Assembly: GCF_023650955.1 (NCBI RefSeq)
Contig: NZ_CP098039.1
Span: forward strand, 1,364,001-1,428,000
DNA from: Thermosynechococcus sp. HN-54
Lineage (GTDB): Bacteria > Cyanobacteriota > Cyanobacteriia > Thermosynechococcales > Thermosynechococcaceae
Direction: 5' to 3'
DNA length: 64,000 nucleotides
Below are positions 1-8,672 of the stretch, piece after piece. Position numbers and translations under genes: made by a program. The notes beneath the pieces are model-generated. The model did not search any database and was not told the origin of the DNA. It worked only from the letters and a program-made list of their open reading frames with translations. How positions within the stretch are numbered: position 1 is the stretch's first letter; every line of letters starts with the position of its first letter.

Positions 1-84
1 GATCGTGATAGTCTGACGGAAGATTTTCATTTAGATTTTCAATGGTCACTCGTTCTCTTGCGGCCTTGCTACAACCGGATTTAA
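1..84 (+). CDS. 3' end of an upstream gene (partial, unidentified)
   Basis: Frame 1 is open from the window edge to TAA at 82-84 and gives 27 residues starting [14 protein letters not shown]. It overlaps the start of the next gene by 43 bases. The acidic first half could be the tail of a real protein entering from the left, but the piece is too short to assign a family. The overlap is longer than usual, so it may also be chance. Confidence 0.3.
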   Translation, partial: DRDSLTEDFHLDFQWSLVLLRPCYNRI

Positions 85-581
85 TTCTGGAAGGCACGAT
101 TGAGCAGTTGCATCCCCGTCTGTTGCAGAAATATGATCTGCGCGGCATGGTTCTCGATGTGGATGATACCTTGCTCCCCACTTGGGACGCGGATCTGCCT
201 CCCCAAATTCTCAGGTGGTTACTGGAGATCAAATGCCAAATGCCCATCTGGCTGGTGAGCAATAACTTGAACCACCGCCGCATTGAGCGCATTGCGCAAC
301 AGGTTGACTTACCCTTTTTGATGGGGGCGGGCAAGCCCTCGCGTCGCAAGCTTCGCCAAGCGGTACAGGCCATGAATTTGCCTTACCATCAAATTGCAAT
401 GGTGGGCGATCGCCTGTTTACGGATATTCTCGCGGGTAATCGCTTGGGGATGTTCACCATCTTGGTACAACCCGTGCTGGTCAAACGGGTTGACGGTAAG
501 TCTTGGGTACGCAATGTGGAGTTCTGGCTGGCACGACAACTGGGAACGCCGCTAGAGATCGCGCCCTCCTCTGAAGGCTAG
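42..581 (+). CDS. YqeG family HAD IIIA-type phosphatase
   Basis: A 179-residue soluble protein of the haloacid dehalogenase superfamily. HAD motif I is DVDDTLLP near residues 40-47, with the nucleophile Asp and the acid/base Asp both present. Motif II is the Ser in WLVSNN, and motif III is the Lys in GAGKPSRRK followed by [10 protein letters not shown], whose acidic residues hold magnesium. Length and motif order fit the YqeG/GEP4-like subfamily, whose eukaryotic members dephosphorylate phosphatidylglycerophosphate. The cyanobacterial substrate is not known, so a role in phosphatidylglycerol synthesis is only an inference. It converges on aroQ with a 4-base overlap. Confidence 0.85.
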   Translation: MVTRSLAALLQPDLILEGTIEQLHPRLLQKYDLRGMVLDVDDTLLPTWDADLPPQILRWLLEIKCQMPIWLVSNNLNHRRIERIAQQVDLPFLMGAGKPSRRKLRQAVQAMNLPYHQIAMVGDRLFTDILAGNRLGMFTILVQPVLVKRVDGKSWVRNVEFWLARQLGTPLEIAPSSEG

Positions 582-1030
582 CCTTTGGCGTGTAAATAGT
601 TCACCAATGCGCGCAGCCCTAAAAGATAACTGTCAGCACCAAAGCCGGCAATTTGACCGATCGCCACCGGGGCAATGTAGGAATGATGGCGAAAGGCCTC
701 CCGCTGATGAATGTTACTCAGGTGAACTTCCACCGTTGGCAGGGCAACGGCAGCGATGGCATCCCGTAAGGCAACACTCGTATGGGTATAGGCGGCTGGA
801 TTAATTAAAATGCCATGGGCACGTCCTATTGCCCCCTGAATGGCATCCACCAAGACTCCTTCGTGATTGGACTGGAGGCACTCGATGGTCACCCCTAACT
901 CCTGCGCCAAGGCTGCCAAGGATTCATTAATACTCCCTAGGGTAACCACACCATAGATTCCCGGCTCCCGTTGTCCCAATAGGTTTAGGTTTGGGCCGTG
1001 AAGCACTAGAATATGAAAGGCCAAGCTCAA
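578..1030 (-). CDS. aroQ: Type II 3-dehydroquinate dehydratase
   Basis: A 150-residue enzyme of the shikimate pathway that dehydrates 3-dehydroquinate to 3-dehydroshikimate. The type II signature is clear: [18 protein letters not shown] at the N-terminus, where the catalytic Tyr lies in the flexible loop, then NPAAYTHTS, and the substrate-binding [11 protein letters not shown] with the catalytic His. Length matches the dodecameric AroQ family (about 145-150 residues). The ATG at 1030 sits a few residues before the conserved ILVLHGPN strand, as expected. It is transcribed alone and converges on yqeG. Confidence 0.97.
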   Translation of the reverse strand: MSLAFHILVLHGPNLNLLGQREPGIYGVVTLGSINESLAALAQELGVTIECLQSNHEGVLVDAIQGAIGRAHGILINPAAYTHTSVALRDAIAAVALPTVEVHLSNIHQREAFRHHSYIAPVAIGQIAGFGADSYLLGLRALVNYLHAKG

Positions 1031-1070
1031 CCTAACTGCTCAAGATTGCAATAACTCAATACTCATTGAA

Positions 1071-1199
1071 CTAACGGCGATCATGCACGGGAATCGGAAT
1101 CGGCTCCAGTTCAGGCGTGGGTTCGGCTCCGCCCAAAAGCTCCAAGAGTTTTTTCAACCACGATTTGAGGGTGTCAAGCAGGCTCTCTAGATAATCCAT
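1071..1199 (-). CDS. Small amphipathic hypothetical protein
   Basis: A 42-residue candidate starting MDYLESLLDTLKSW. The first 24 residues would form a strongly amphipathic leucine/lysine helix, followed by a Pro/Glu-rich tail. A purine-rich AGGGA lies a few bases upstream of the ATG at 1199, better placed than for an upstream in-frame start at 1268, so the shorter form is preferred. The family is not recognised. Helix amphipathicity suggests a membrane-surface or protein-binding peptide. It lies between aroQ and psb28 on the same strand. Confidence 0.5.
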   Translation of the reverse strand: MDYLESLLDTLKSWLKKLLELLGGAEPTPELEPIPIPVHDRR

Positions 1200-1323
1200 T
1201 GATGTCCCTACTGTATCGCTATAGAACTTAGGGATGCCCTTTCTCGTGCATAAAGACAAAAAAGGCATCGTAACTTTAAGCTAGCACAATCTTTCTGAAT
1301 CAGCACCCGATTAGTTGGGACTT

Positions 1324-1656
1324 CTAAGACTTTTGGAAGCCAAGGCCATGGCTCGCCGCATAGCGATCCATAAAGCGAATAAAGCGATCCCACTCTTGGG
1401 GGCTACGCATCGTGTAGGTGGCCTCAATGGCAACGGGTTGGCCGTTAATGAACTTGGCATTGACGTCACGGGTAACAATTTCGCCTTCTTCATCCACCAT
1501 GTACATTCCCGTGATCTCTAGATTGCCCTCTTGGACGATTTTCGGGTTATCGAAGTAAAACATGGCCTGACCGCTGCTGCCATCCCGAGCCCGCGTCAAA
1601 CGCACATCGGGCACCACTTCTTCATCAACGCCACGAATAAATTGAATTTCTGCCAT
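1324..1656 (-). CDS. psb28: Photosystem II assembly factor Psb28
   Basis: A 110-residue soluble protein of the Psb28 (Psb13/Ycf79) family. It opens [13 protein letters not shown] and contains the family-typical [21 protein letters not shown] and [17 protein letters not shown] segments. Psb28 binds the cytoplasmic face of PSII assembly intermediates near CP47 and cytochrome b559 and protects the acceptor side during assembly; it is not part of mature PSII. Length is normal. The gene is on its own, 50 bases downstream of the alpha/beta hydrolase gene on the same strand. Confidence 0.95.
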   Translation of the reverse strand: MAEIQFIRGVDEEVVPDVRLTRARDGSSGQAMFYFDNPKIVQEGNLEITGMYMVDEEGEIVTRDVNAKFINGQPVAIEATYTMRSPQEWDRFIRFMDRYAASHGLGFQKS

Positions 1657-1706
1657 TGCACCAACACTTCAATCCATATCTCTAGGATACCTGTATCGGG
1701 GACAGC

Positions 1707-2585
1707 TCAAACCAAGAAATCGCGCCGTAGGCTGTAAATGACCCATTCGGGCTGCTCCAGATGGGGTAAGACCCCTGCCTTGGGAATCACTTGAAACTGT
1801 TGCAGGCGATCGCGGGCAGTGGCATAGAGTCGCTCGCCAAGGGAAAGGGGGGTCAGCTTGGCCTTTTCTCCCCAAAGCATCATGGTGGGGATGCTCAACT
1901 GCGGCAAATAGTGGCTGAGATCAAACGAAAGATTGCCCTTAAGGGTGGCAAGGGCTGACCACTCGGCATTTGGGCGGCAGGCAGAGTCAAGGTACGCTTC
2001 TACGGTTTCTTCCCTAAGCCGCTGGGGATCGGCAAAAATAAACTGACTCAGAAAATTCCGCACTGCAAGGGGATTGGCCGCCGCGACGAGGTAAATCAGG
2101 CGATCGAGAAGCGGTACACTTAGCAAAGCATTGGCCATGGCTTGGCCTTGATCTTCGCCAAAGTCATTGAATCCACTGGGGCAGACCAGACACAAACGCT
2201 CAAAAAGATGGGGTTGCTGAATCGCCAAGCGCACGACAATCCCCGCCGTTAGGGAGGAGGCAACCACTGTCACAGGGGTACCGAGCATCCGCAACAATTC
2301 TGCAATCATCAGCCAGTAGTCGCTGCTGGTGTAGTCACGGGCAGGGTGATCCGACTCGCCCCAACCAATGAGATCCGGGGCAATCACGCGGTAGCGAGCC
2401 GCAAAGGCAGGATACACCTGTGACCATTCATAGTGACTGGAGCCGCCCCCTAAGCTGTGGAGAAAGACCAAGGGAGGCCGGGATTGCACTGAACCCCAGT
2501 AGCGATCGCTGGGGGTGTAATAGACCATGCGACCAATCGTCGTGCGCAGGCTCTGCTGGACAAAGGTGGGCGGACAAAAGGCCAT
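1707..2585 (-). CDS. Alpha/beta hydrolase
   Basis: A 292-residue alpha/beta-hydrolase fold protein. Visible are the oxyanion strand LVFLHSLGGGSSHYEW, the VIAPDLIGWGESDHP loop, and a nucleophile elbow VVASSLTAG in place of the canonical G-x-S-x-G. The acid is probably in LWGEKAKLTP and the His in GVLPHLEQPEWV. The substrate is unknown; cyanobacterial relatives are usually annotated only as hydrolases. The gene starts 1 base after the sufR stop, so it is very likely co-transcribed with sufR and subject to the same operators. Confidence 0.85.
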   Translation of the reverse strand: MAFCPPTFVQQSLRTTIGRMVYYTPSDRYWGSVQSRPPLVFLHSLGGGSSHYEWSQVYPAFAARYRVIAPDLIGWGESDHPARDYTSSDYWLMIAELLRMLGTPVTVVASSLTAGIVVRLAIQQPHLFERLCLVCPSGFNDFGEDQGQAMANALLSVPLLDRLIYLVAAANPLAVRNFLSQFIFADPQRLREETVEAYLDSACRPNAEWSALATLKGNLSFDLSHYLPQLSIPTMMLWGEKAKLTPLSLGERLYATARDRLQQFQVIPKAGVLPHLEQPEWVIYSLRRDFLV

Positions 2586-2586
2586 G

Positions 2587-3246
2587 CTACTTCAGAGGAC
2601 GAATCAGGTAACCACAGCGATGTTCACCATCCACAATCCACTGGGTGCGCTCCACAGCACAATCTCCAAGGGCGATCGCAAACATCTCTAACTCATGATT
2701 GCAAACTGTGGGAAACGACTGCGCCACCGCGGAAATCGCACAGTTGTATTCCGTAAAGAGATAGGCACCTTTAGGTTCACTCACAGGGTAAAACTCTGCC
2801 ATATATCCCTCCTGTCGTCGCAGAGCCACCAGCCGTGCCAAGCGTTCGGCCAAGGTTCCCGTTCCCAGCTGCTCCCGATAGGTCAGTGCCTTGCGCTGCC
2901 AAGCCGCTTGAAGAACATCCTGCATCTGCTCTGGGCCAAGGGTTGCCGCCACCGATTCGAGGAGTTCAACCGCAAACCCCTTTGTGGGAGTGGGTTGGTG
3001 GCGCAGTTGAAGTTGCCGCAGTTCTTCCCGTCCCGCTTCGCTCAGCGTGTAACGGTATTGGGGACGCCCCACGGTGCCCGACAGGACTTCATAGGTGACC
3101 AGTTGCTCAGCCTCTAGATCCTTCAGATGCCGCCGCACCGCTTGGGGGCTAATGGCCAGCTGTGCCGCCAACTCTTGGGCACTGAGGTGACCATCGCGGA
3201 GAAGGCAGTGTAAGATGTCCTGTTTAGTATCGGATGTGAGCGTCAC
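2587..3246 (-). CDS. sufR: SufR, iron-sulfur cluster repressor of the suf genes
   Basis: A 219-residue regulator. Residues 1-70 form a DeoR/MarR-like winged helix (ISPQAVRRHLKDLEAE is the recognition region). The C-terminal part has four cysteines spaced C-x12-C-x13-C-x14-C, the exact spacing described for cyanobacterial SufR, which binds a 4Fe-4S cluster and represses suf genes when the cluster is intact. Translation starts at a GTG at 3246. It diverges from sufB across a 118-base region holding two CAAC-N6-GTTG sites, so autoregulation together with sufB is expected. The alpha/beta hydrolase gene follows in the same operon. Confidence 0.96.
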   Translation of the reverse strand: MTLTSDTKQDILHCLLRDGHLSAQELAAQLAISPQAVRRHLKDLEAEQLVTYEVLSGTVGRPQYRYTLSEAGREELRQLQLRHQPTPTKGFAVELLESVAATLGPEQMQDVLQAAWQRKALTYREQLGTGTLAERLARLVALRRQEGYMAEFYPVSEPKGAYLFTEYNCAISAVAQSFPTVCNHELEMFAIALGDCAVERTQWIVDGEHRCGYLIRPLK

Positions 3247-3267
3247 GCAACGCCCCCTTGACTAAAA

Positions 3268-3281
3268 CAACCGTTTTGTTG
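3268..3281. promoter_or_regulatory. SufR operator, upstream site
   Basis: Inverted repeat CAAC-CGTTTT-GTTG between the divergent sufR and sufB genes. It matches the CAAC-N6-GTTG motif established for Synechocystis SufR. It lies just downstream of a TTGACT -35-like hexamer (3258-3263) that reads toward sufB, so bound SufR would block that promoter. Confidence 0.85.
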
Positions 3282-3304
3282 CTAAATTAGTCCTAGAGAT
3301 AAAG

Positions 3305-3318
3305 CAACCATCTTGTTG
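3305..3318. promoter_or_regulatory. SufR operator, sufB-proximal site
   Basis: Second perfect CAAC-N6-GTTG repeat (CAAC-CATCTT-GTTG), 37 bases from the first and 47 bases before the sufB ATG. Two sites at different distances from the two genes fit the known high- and low-affinity arrangement, in which one regulates sufB and the other sufR. Confidence 0.85.
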
Positions 3319-3364
3319 CTTAATATACTCTAAATTTTGGCCATTCCACCCAAGAGAACACTCA

Positions 3365-5881
3365 ATGTCGGCAACGGTACACTCCCTCGTCAATCAGCCC
3401 TACAAGTACGGCTTTGTTACGCCAATTGAGACGGAAACCCTTCCCCGGGGTCTCAATGAGGACATTATTCGCCTCATCTCTGCCAAAAAGAACGAGCCAG
3501 AGTTTATGCTGGAGTTTCGCCTGCGCGCCTATCGCCAATGGTTGAAGATGAGCGAACCCACTTGGGCACGGGTGAGCTATCCCGCCATCAACTATCAGGA
3601 CATTGTCTATTATTCGGCTCCAAAACAAAAGGAAAAGCTGAAGAGCTTAGATGAAGTGGATCCAGTTCTCTTGGAAACGTTTGAGAAACTGGGGATTCCC
3701 CTCTCAGAGCAAAAGCGGCTCACCAATGTAGCCGTGGATGCCATTTTTGATAGTGTGTCGGTGGCAACCACCTTCCGCGAGGAGTTGGCCAAGCAAGGGA
3801 TTATTTTCTGCTCCATTTCTGAAGCACTCCAAGAATATCCCGACTTGGTGCGGAAATACTTAGGAAGCGTTGTCCCCATTGGTGATAACTTCTACGCTGC
3901 TTTGAATTCAGCGGTCTTTTCTGATGGCTCCTTTGTCTATATTCCCAAGAACACCCGCTGTCCAATGGAGCTATCCACCTATTTCCGCATCAACAACGGG
4001 GAGTCGGGGCAGTTTGAGCGTACGCTGATTATTGCTGATGAGGGCAGCTATGTTAGCTATCTTGAAGGCTGCCATCCTGCCGGTGAGCAAGTCTGTACGC
4101 CCGATGGCTGGGTAAATATTGAAAGTCTCAAGCCCGGCGACCAAGTCTATGACCATGAAGGGAATCCCCAGCGGGTACGGGCGGCGATGGTGCGTCACTA
4201 CAAGGGGGATATGATGACGGTGCGCCCTGTTTCCCCCTACAATGCTTTTCGCCTCACGACAGAGCACCCTGTTTTAGTGGTCAAGCGTCGGGATGTCGCT
4301 GTGAAACGGCAGCGGCGGGATGATTGGCTGCCAGAAGTGGACAGCAAGAAGTTAAAGCAAGCCCAACCCCAGTGGTTAAAAGCCGATGAACTTGAGGTTG
4401 GTGATTTCCTGCTTGTACCCAAGCTCCACGCGCCCACTCAACAAACCCTCGCGGATCCTGAGGTGGAACTGCTGGGATACTACTTGGCTGAAGGTAGCAC
4501 CTATTTGAACTCCGCCAATGGTCAATACACCAATCAGCTCAGTTTTGGCCTACATGAGCGCCCCCTCGCAGAGCGTGCCAAGACTCTTGTGGCAACGGTT
4601 ACAGGGCGTAAGGCTTACCTGACGGAGCAGCGCGATCGCCATGCCCTTGGTCTTAGTTTCTACTCTGCTGAAGCATCTAGTTGGCTCTCCTACCACTGTG
4701 GCAAAGGAGCCAGTCAAAAACGCCTCAGCTCAGAACTCATGCATTTGGATCAACGGCAGACACAGATTCGCCTCGATGCCTACTTAACAGGGGATGGCAA
4801 TGTTTGCGATCGCCAAGGTTCAACCCTAGTTCGCTATTGCACAACCTCGCCAACCCTAGCCCAGCAAGTGCAACAACTGCTCAATCGTTTGGGAATTTAT
4901 GGCTGGATCCAAACGCGGAAGGGGGGCTTCAGTTGTTTTTCTCGCCACTCTGATCGCTGGATTCATCGTCAACCCCTTTACCAAGTTGGCTATACAGCAA
5001 ATAAACGTTGGGATCTTGTCCGCGAAACCGAGACTCATTTCCTTGTCCCCATTCGCGAAATTAGTCGCGAGCCTTGGGATGATCTCGTGTTCAACATTGA
5101 TGTTGCTGAAACCCACAGCTACCTTGTGCGGGGCATTGCTGTTCACAACTGTACAGCACCAATGTTCGATACCAATCAACTCCACGCAGCAGTGGTAGAA
5201 CTGGTTGCCCTTGACAATGCCGAAATCAAATACTCCACGGTGCAAAACTGGTACGCTGGCGATGAAAACGGCAAGGGGGGCATCTACAACTTTGTGACTA
5301 AGCGTGGACTCTGCCTTGGCCGCAACTCTAAGATTTCTTGGACACAGGTGGAAACCGGCTCAGCCATTACGTGGAAGTATCCCAGTTGCGTTTTAGTGGG
5401 GGACAACTCGGTCGGTGAATTTTACTCCGTTGCCCTGACAAATAATTACCAGCAGGCAGACACGGGCACGAAGATGATCCACATTGGCAAGAATACCCGT
5501 AGCAGGATCGTCTCGAAGGGGATCTCGGCGGGGCACTCGCAAAATAGCTATCGCGGCTTGGTGAAAATTGGGCCGAAGGCAACGGGGGCACGCAACTACT
5601 CCCAATGCGATTCGATGCTGATTGGTGATACGGCCGCCGCCAATACCTTTCCCTATATTCAGGTACAAAACCCGACAGCGCAGGTGGAACACGAAGCGTC
5701 AACCTCAAAAATTGGTGAGGATCAACTCTTCTATTTTGCCCAGCGGGGAATTGCTGCTGAGGATGCAGTTTCAATGATGATTAGTGGCTTCTGTCGGGAT
5801 GTGTTTAACCAGTTGCCGATGGAATTCGCCGTCGAGGCCGATCGCCTGCTGAGCTTGAAGCTCGAGGGGAGTGTTGGCTAA
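3365..5881 (+). CDS. sufB: SufB Fe-S scaffold subunit interrupted by an intein
   Basis: An 838-codon gene. Residues 1-235 and 596-838 join into a 478-residue SufB, the normal length. SufB is the cytosolic scaffold of the SufBC2D complex that builds Fe-S clusters. Conserved C-half segments are present: [36 protein letters not shown], and [11 protein letters not shown], which holds the Cys equivalent to E. coli Cys405. The first extein residue after the intein is the Cys of CTAPMF, equivalent to E. coli Cys254, which receives sulfur. The sufC, sufD and sufS genes do not follow; a terminator and an opposing WD40 gene come next. SufR operators lie upstream. Confidence 0.97.
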   Translation: MSATVHSLVNQPYKYGFVTPIETETLPRGLNEDIIRLISAKKNEPEFMLEFRLRAYRQWLKMSEPTWARVSYPAINYQDIVYYSAPKQKEKLKSLDEVDPVLLETFEKLGIPLSEQKRLTNVAVDAIFDSVSVATTFREELAKQGIIFCSISEALQEYPDLVRKYLGSVVPIGDNFYAALNSAVFSDGSFVYIPKNTRCPMELSTYFRINNGESGQFERTLIIADEGSYVSYLEGCHPAGEQVCTPDGWVNIESLKPGDQVYDHEGNPQRVRAAMVRHYKGDMMTVRPVSPYNAFRLTTEHPVLVVKRRDVAVKRQRRDDWLPEVDSKKLKQAQPQWLKADELEVGDFLLVPKLHAPTQQTLADPEVELLGYYLAEGSTYLNSANGQYTNQLSFGLHERPLAERAKTLVATVTGRKAYLTEQRDRHALGLSFYSAEASSWLSYHCGKGASQKRLSSELMHLDQRQTQIRLDAYLTGDGNVCDRQGSTLVRYCTTSPTLAQQVQQLLNRLGIYGWIQTRKGGFSCFSRHSDRWIHRQPLYQVGYTANKRWDLVRETETHFLVPIREISREPWDDLVFNIDVAETHSYLVRGIAVHNCTAPMFDTNQLHAAVVELVALDNAEIKYSTVQNWYAGDENGKGGIYNFVTKRGLCLGRNSKISWTQVETGSAITWKYPSCVLVGDNSVGEFYSVALTNNYQQADTGTKMIHIGKNTRSRIVSKGISAGHSQNSYRGLVKIGPKATGARNYSQCDSMLIGDTAAANTFPYIQVQNPTAQVEHEASTSKIGEDQLFYFAQRGIAAEDAVSMMISGFCRDVFNQLPMEFAVEADRLLSLKLEGSVG
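4070..5149 (+). other. LAGLIDADG-type intein within SufB
   Basis: In-frame 1080-bp, 360-residue element. It begins at Cys236 (block [21 protein letters not shown]), has block [12 protein letters not shown] with the T-x-x-H motif, and ends with block [21 protein letters not shown] before Cys596. All residues needed for class 1 splicing (Cys1, block B His, terminal His-Asn, Cys+1) are present. Two dodecapeptide motifs, [10 protein letters not shown] near residue 370 and [10 protein letters not shown] near 470, identify a LAGLIDADG homing endonuclease domain. The first retains Glu where Asp is more common; the second retains Asp. The element is intact, so splicing is expected; endonuclease activity is uncertain. 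Confidence 0.96.
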
Positions 5882-5908
5882 AGAACAGTCAAGCCGTTGT
5901 TCTCAGTG

Positions 5909-5942
5909 GCTAAGATGCTTGGAAAGCTTAGCCTTTTTTTCT
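5909..5942 (+). terminator. Rho-independent terminator after sufB
   Basis: GCTAAG (5909-5914) and CTTAGC (5927-5932) form a stem over a 12-base loop, followed by a C and a run of T from 5934. It ends the sufB transcript and separates it from the opposing WD40 gene. Confidence 0.75.
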
Positions 5943-5966
5943 TCGCAGTTGAGGTCAGCAACTTCC

Positions 5967-7028
5967 CTATGAGGTTGCGGGAAAAAGGCGCCACACCTTA
6001 ATGGTGCAGTCTTCACTGGCGGAAATCAGTTGATCTTGACCAAAAATGACACTGTACACGGCACCAGAGTGACCTTTGAGGGTGCGCAATGGCTGACCAG
6101 AGAGGGACCAAAGTTTGACGGTTTGATCGCCGTGGCCACTGGCAATGGTGCTGCCATCGGGACTCACCGCCACACTAAAGACTTGCCCGCCCTCCGTGCC
6201 AAACTGATGCTGAACTTCCCCTGTGGTCAGGTTCCAGACTTTGATCCCGTCTTTGTCGCTGCCGCTCACTAGTTGGCTGCTGTCGGGGGTGAAGGCGAGG
6301 CTATTGACATCGCTGGTGTGTCCTTCGAGGGTGCGCAGAAGGCGGCGGGAGGGCAAATCCCAAATGCGGATCAGCTTATCCACTCCGCCAGTGGCTAAAA
6401 AACGCCCATCTTGACTGATGGCCACGCTGAGCATGATGCCCTCATTGCCTTTTAGGGTAGTGATTTCCTGACGGCTAGGGACATCCCACAGTTTGACGGT
6501 GTGATCATAGCTGGCACTGGCAAGGGTGCGACCATCGGGACTCAGGGCTAAGCCATTCACAAAATCTTGGTGGCCACTGAGGGTGGCTTGGAGCTGGCGA
6601 TCGCCCACGCGCCATAATTTGATGGTCTTGTCTTTACTACCGCTAATTACCGTTTGACCATCGGGGGTGATGACAAGGGCATAGATCCAATCGCTGTGCC
6701 CTGTGGTTTGTCCTAGATCAGTTCCGGTGGCCAAATTCCAAAAATACAGCCTGCGATCGTCGCCACCACTGACGAGTAAATTACCATCGGGACTGAGGGC
6801 GATCGCATTCACTTCATCTTGATGGCCACGCAGTGTCGTAGCGAGAGCCAGTTTTTGCCACTTCGAGGTGCCTGTCTCTGGGGTGGCTCCCCTGTTTTGA
6901 GCAGGAGAGGAAAGCCCCCAGCGTTGACTGAGTTGCCAATAGGCCAGTCCTGCAACCAATCCGCTGATGATCAGTATGCTCACAAGAAGTCGAAGATCAG
7001 AACTGCCTTTATTCCGCATCCTTGCCAA
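5967..7028 (-). CDS. Membrane-anchored WD40 repeat protein
   Basis: 353 residues. Residues 13-35 (LRLLVSILIISGLVAGLAYW) form one N-terminal membrane anchor, followed by a short linker. Seven WD40 units then run to the C-terminus, most with the GH...D-x-T/hydrophobic-x-LW pattern (for example GHQDFVNGLALSPDGRTLAS, then VKLWDV). Seven blades make one complete propeller, so this is a protein-interaction platform with no enzymatic domain. Blades 4 and 6 have lost the GH dipeptide. A short basic N-terminus followed by a single TM helix suggests the propeller faces the periplasm or lumen. The partner is unknown. Confidence 0.85.
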   Translation of the reverse strand: MARMRNKGSSDLRLLVSILIISGLVAGLAYWQLSQRWGLSSPAQNRGATPETGTSKWQKLALATTLRGHQDEVNAIALSPDGNLLVSGGDDRRLYFWNLATGTDLGQTTGHSDWIYALVITPDGQTVISGSKDKTIKLWRVGDRQLQATLSGHQDFVNGLALSPDGRTLASASYDHTVKLWDVPSRQEITTLKGNEGIMLSVAISQDGRFLATGGVDKLIRIWDLPSRRLLRTLEGHTSDVNSLAFTPDSSQLVSGSDKDGIKVWNLTTGEVQHQFGTEGGQVFSVAVSPDGSTIASGHGDQTVKLWSLSGQPLRTLKGHSGAVYSVIFGQDQLISASEDCTIKVWRLFPATS

Positions 7029-7261
7029 CCTCGAAATCGCGAATCTACACCCTAGGTTCAGCCCTTTTCACAAGGATGGGACATGCACACAACAATCACT
7101 GTCAGACAGCATGATTTTCCCTTGGCGTATCCCGTAGTTGAGACAAGCGCTGTACCCTACATTAACAATAAAGGCTGTGGCACGTTTTTGCGTATTGCTC
7201 ACCTGTGGCAAAGATGGTTTTATCAATGCCAAGCCAAAATTTTGCAACTGGATTCAAGTCC

Positions 7262-7702
7262 ATGACTAAAACACCCTTTCGAGACTATGAGCGCATGGTT
7301 CATTTTGCTGACACCGATGCTGCGGGGGTCGTTTATTTTGCCAATCTGCTGCGCTTTTGCCATGAGGCCTATGAGGATGCCCTTGCCCAGTTGGGGGTGG
7401 ATTTGCGGCAGTTTTTTAGCAACAGTGGACTCATTGTGCCGATTACGGAGGCGCAGGTGCGGTTTCTGAAGCCGCTCTACTGTGGCGATCGCCTGCGGGT
7501 GACGATTACCCCCCAGGAACTCGACACCAGTCGTTTCCAACTCACCTATACGCTTTACAACACTAAGGGTGAGCGGGTGGCCGTTGCCTACACCCAACAC
7601 ATTTGCCTGCAACTGCCAGAACGACAGCGAGTGGCCATTCCTAAACTGTTGCATACTTGGTTAAAGTCGGTACCAAAGGAAACCAGCGATCGCGAGGATT
7701 AG
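7262..7702 (+). CDS. 1,4-dihydroxy-2-naphthoyl-CoA hydrolase (phylloquinone pathway)
   Basis: 146-residue hot-dog fold thioesterase. The signature VHFADTDAAGVVYFANLLRFCHEAYE holds the catalytic Asp of the 4-hydroxybenzoyl-CoA thioesterase family (D-T-D-A-A-G-V-V-Y). In Synechocystis the orthologue Slr0204 hydrolyses DHNA-CoA in phylloquinone (vitamin K1, PSI cofactor) synthesis, and the same role is inferred here. The ATG at 7262 (MTKTPFRDYER) fits family length better than the in-frame start at 7205, which adds 19 unconserved residues. About 230 bases upstream are gene-free. A ferredoxin gene follows 42 bases downstream. Confidence 0.85.
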   Translation: MTKTPFRDYERMVHFADTDAAGVVYFANLLRFCHEAYEDALAQLGVDLRQFFSNSGLIVPITEAQVRFLKPLYCGDRLRVTITPQELDTSRFQLTYTLYNTKGERVAVAYTQHICLQLPERQRVAIPKLLHTWLKSVPKETSDRED

Positions 7703-7744
7703 GGGGATAATAGGGAAGATGTCGCGTCATAGCTCACTGCAAGA

Positions 7745-8071
7745 ATGACCCAAACCTTTCGTGTTGAGATTCTGCACCAAGGACAAACCTACACGTTTGA
7801 AGCCAGTGCTGATCAACCGATCCTGCGATCAGCCACTGCTGCCGGCATTGATCTCCCCAGTTCCTGTAATGCCGGGGTGTGCACCACCTGTGCTGCACAA
7901 ATTCAAGAGGGCAGCGTTGATCACGGGGATGCCATGGGGCTGAGTCCCGAACTGCGGGAAAAAGGTTATGTGCTCCTCTGTGTGGCTCGCCCCTGTTCGG
8001 ATCTGAAACTCATCTCTGAAAAAGAGGAAGAGGTCTATAACTTCCAATTTGGTCAATTCCAGAAAGCCTAG
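7745..8071 (+). CDS. Plant-type [2Fe-2S] ferredoxin
   Basis: 108 residues with the plant-type cluster motif C-x4-C-x2-C-x29-C (SSCNAGVCTTCAAQI ... LLCVARPC). The fold order, an N-terminal beta sheet then the cluster loop then a C-terminal strand and helix, is typical of soluble electron carriers. The cluster loop CNAGVC differs from the abundant photosynthetic PetF (usually CRAGAC), and the C-terminal tail EEEVYNFQFGQFQKA is longer. It is therefore more likely a specialised minor ferredoxin than the main PSI acceptor. It is followed after 4 bases by the CPBP protease gene. Confidence 0.9.
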   Translation: MTQTFRVEILHQGQTYTFEASADQPILRSATAAGIDLPSSCNAGVCTTCAAQIQEGSVDHGDAMGLSPELREKGYVLLCVARPCSDLKLISEKEEEVYNFQFGQFQKA

Positions 8072-8075
8072 GCCT

Positions 8076-8672
8076 ATGGAAGAGTCCCCCCTGCCCGATG
8101 AGCCGCTGAGTCGGACACAGGTCTTAGTGGCCATGGCGTTGACAGCCATTTTGTGGCTAATTTTGGCGCGGGTGTGGTTATTTACCCCCTTTTCCGGGGG
8201 ACTTTTGCCACTGCGCTGGGATGGCTGGGCAGTGGTTTTGGGGATTGCCCTCTGCCTAGGAATTACGGGGATGGGGGCTATTGTGTATCACCTCTGGCCC
8301 GCCTACCGCCATGCCTCGGATACCTATCTGAAACTGGTACTTTCACCGCTGCTGTGGCCTGATCTGTTTTGGATTGGCGTTTTGCCCGGCCTCAGTGAAG
8401 AACTGCTCTTTCGCGGTGTGCTCCTGCCGAGTCTGGGTCTCAATTGGGCAGGGATTGTGGGCAGTGCGGTGTGTTTTGGGATTTTGCACGCTGGATCGCG
8501 GCAGCAGTGGCCCTATGCCCTGTGGGCAACTATTGTTGGCGGGCTGTTTGCCTATAGTGCTGTAGCAACGAATAATTTACTCCTAGCGATCGTGGCTCAT
8601 ACCTGTACCAATTGGCTGGCGGCTACGCTTTGGAAAGTCTCCTTTTTGCGATCGTCTCCCCATCAACCCTAG
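8076..8672 (+). CDS. CPBP (CAAX/Abi) family intramembrane glutamic protease
   Basis: A 198-residue membrane protein with about six hydrophobic segments. The three CPBP motifs are visible: SEELLFRG (E-E-x-x-x-R), CFGILHAG (F-x-x-x-H) and IVAHTCTN (H-x-x-x-N). Family members cleave prenylated or other membrane proteins; some cyanobacterial members affect stress responses. Substrate unknown. The ATG at 8076 starts 4 bases after the ferredoxin stop, which is preferred over a start at 8049 inside the ferredoxin gene, so the two genes are probably co-transcribed. The gene converges on the HD-GYP gene with a 4-base overlap. Confidence 0.9.
   Translation: MEESPLPDEPLSRTQVLVAMALTAILWLILARVWLFTPFSGGLLPLRWDGWAVVLGIALCLGITGMGAIVYHLWPAYRHASDTYLKLVLSPLLWPDLFWIGVLPGLSEELLFRGVLLPSLGLNWAGIVGSAVCFGILHAGSRQQWPYALWATIVGGLFAYSAVATNNLLLAIVAHTCTNWLAATLWKVSFLRSSPHQP

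Noticed and set aside
7083-7265. 60-codon frame upstream of the thioesterase
   Set aside because: Overlaps the thioesterase N-terminal extension, no ribosome site and no family features. The 233-base gap is treated as promoter DNA.
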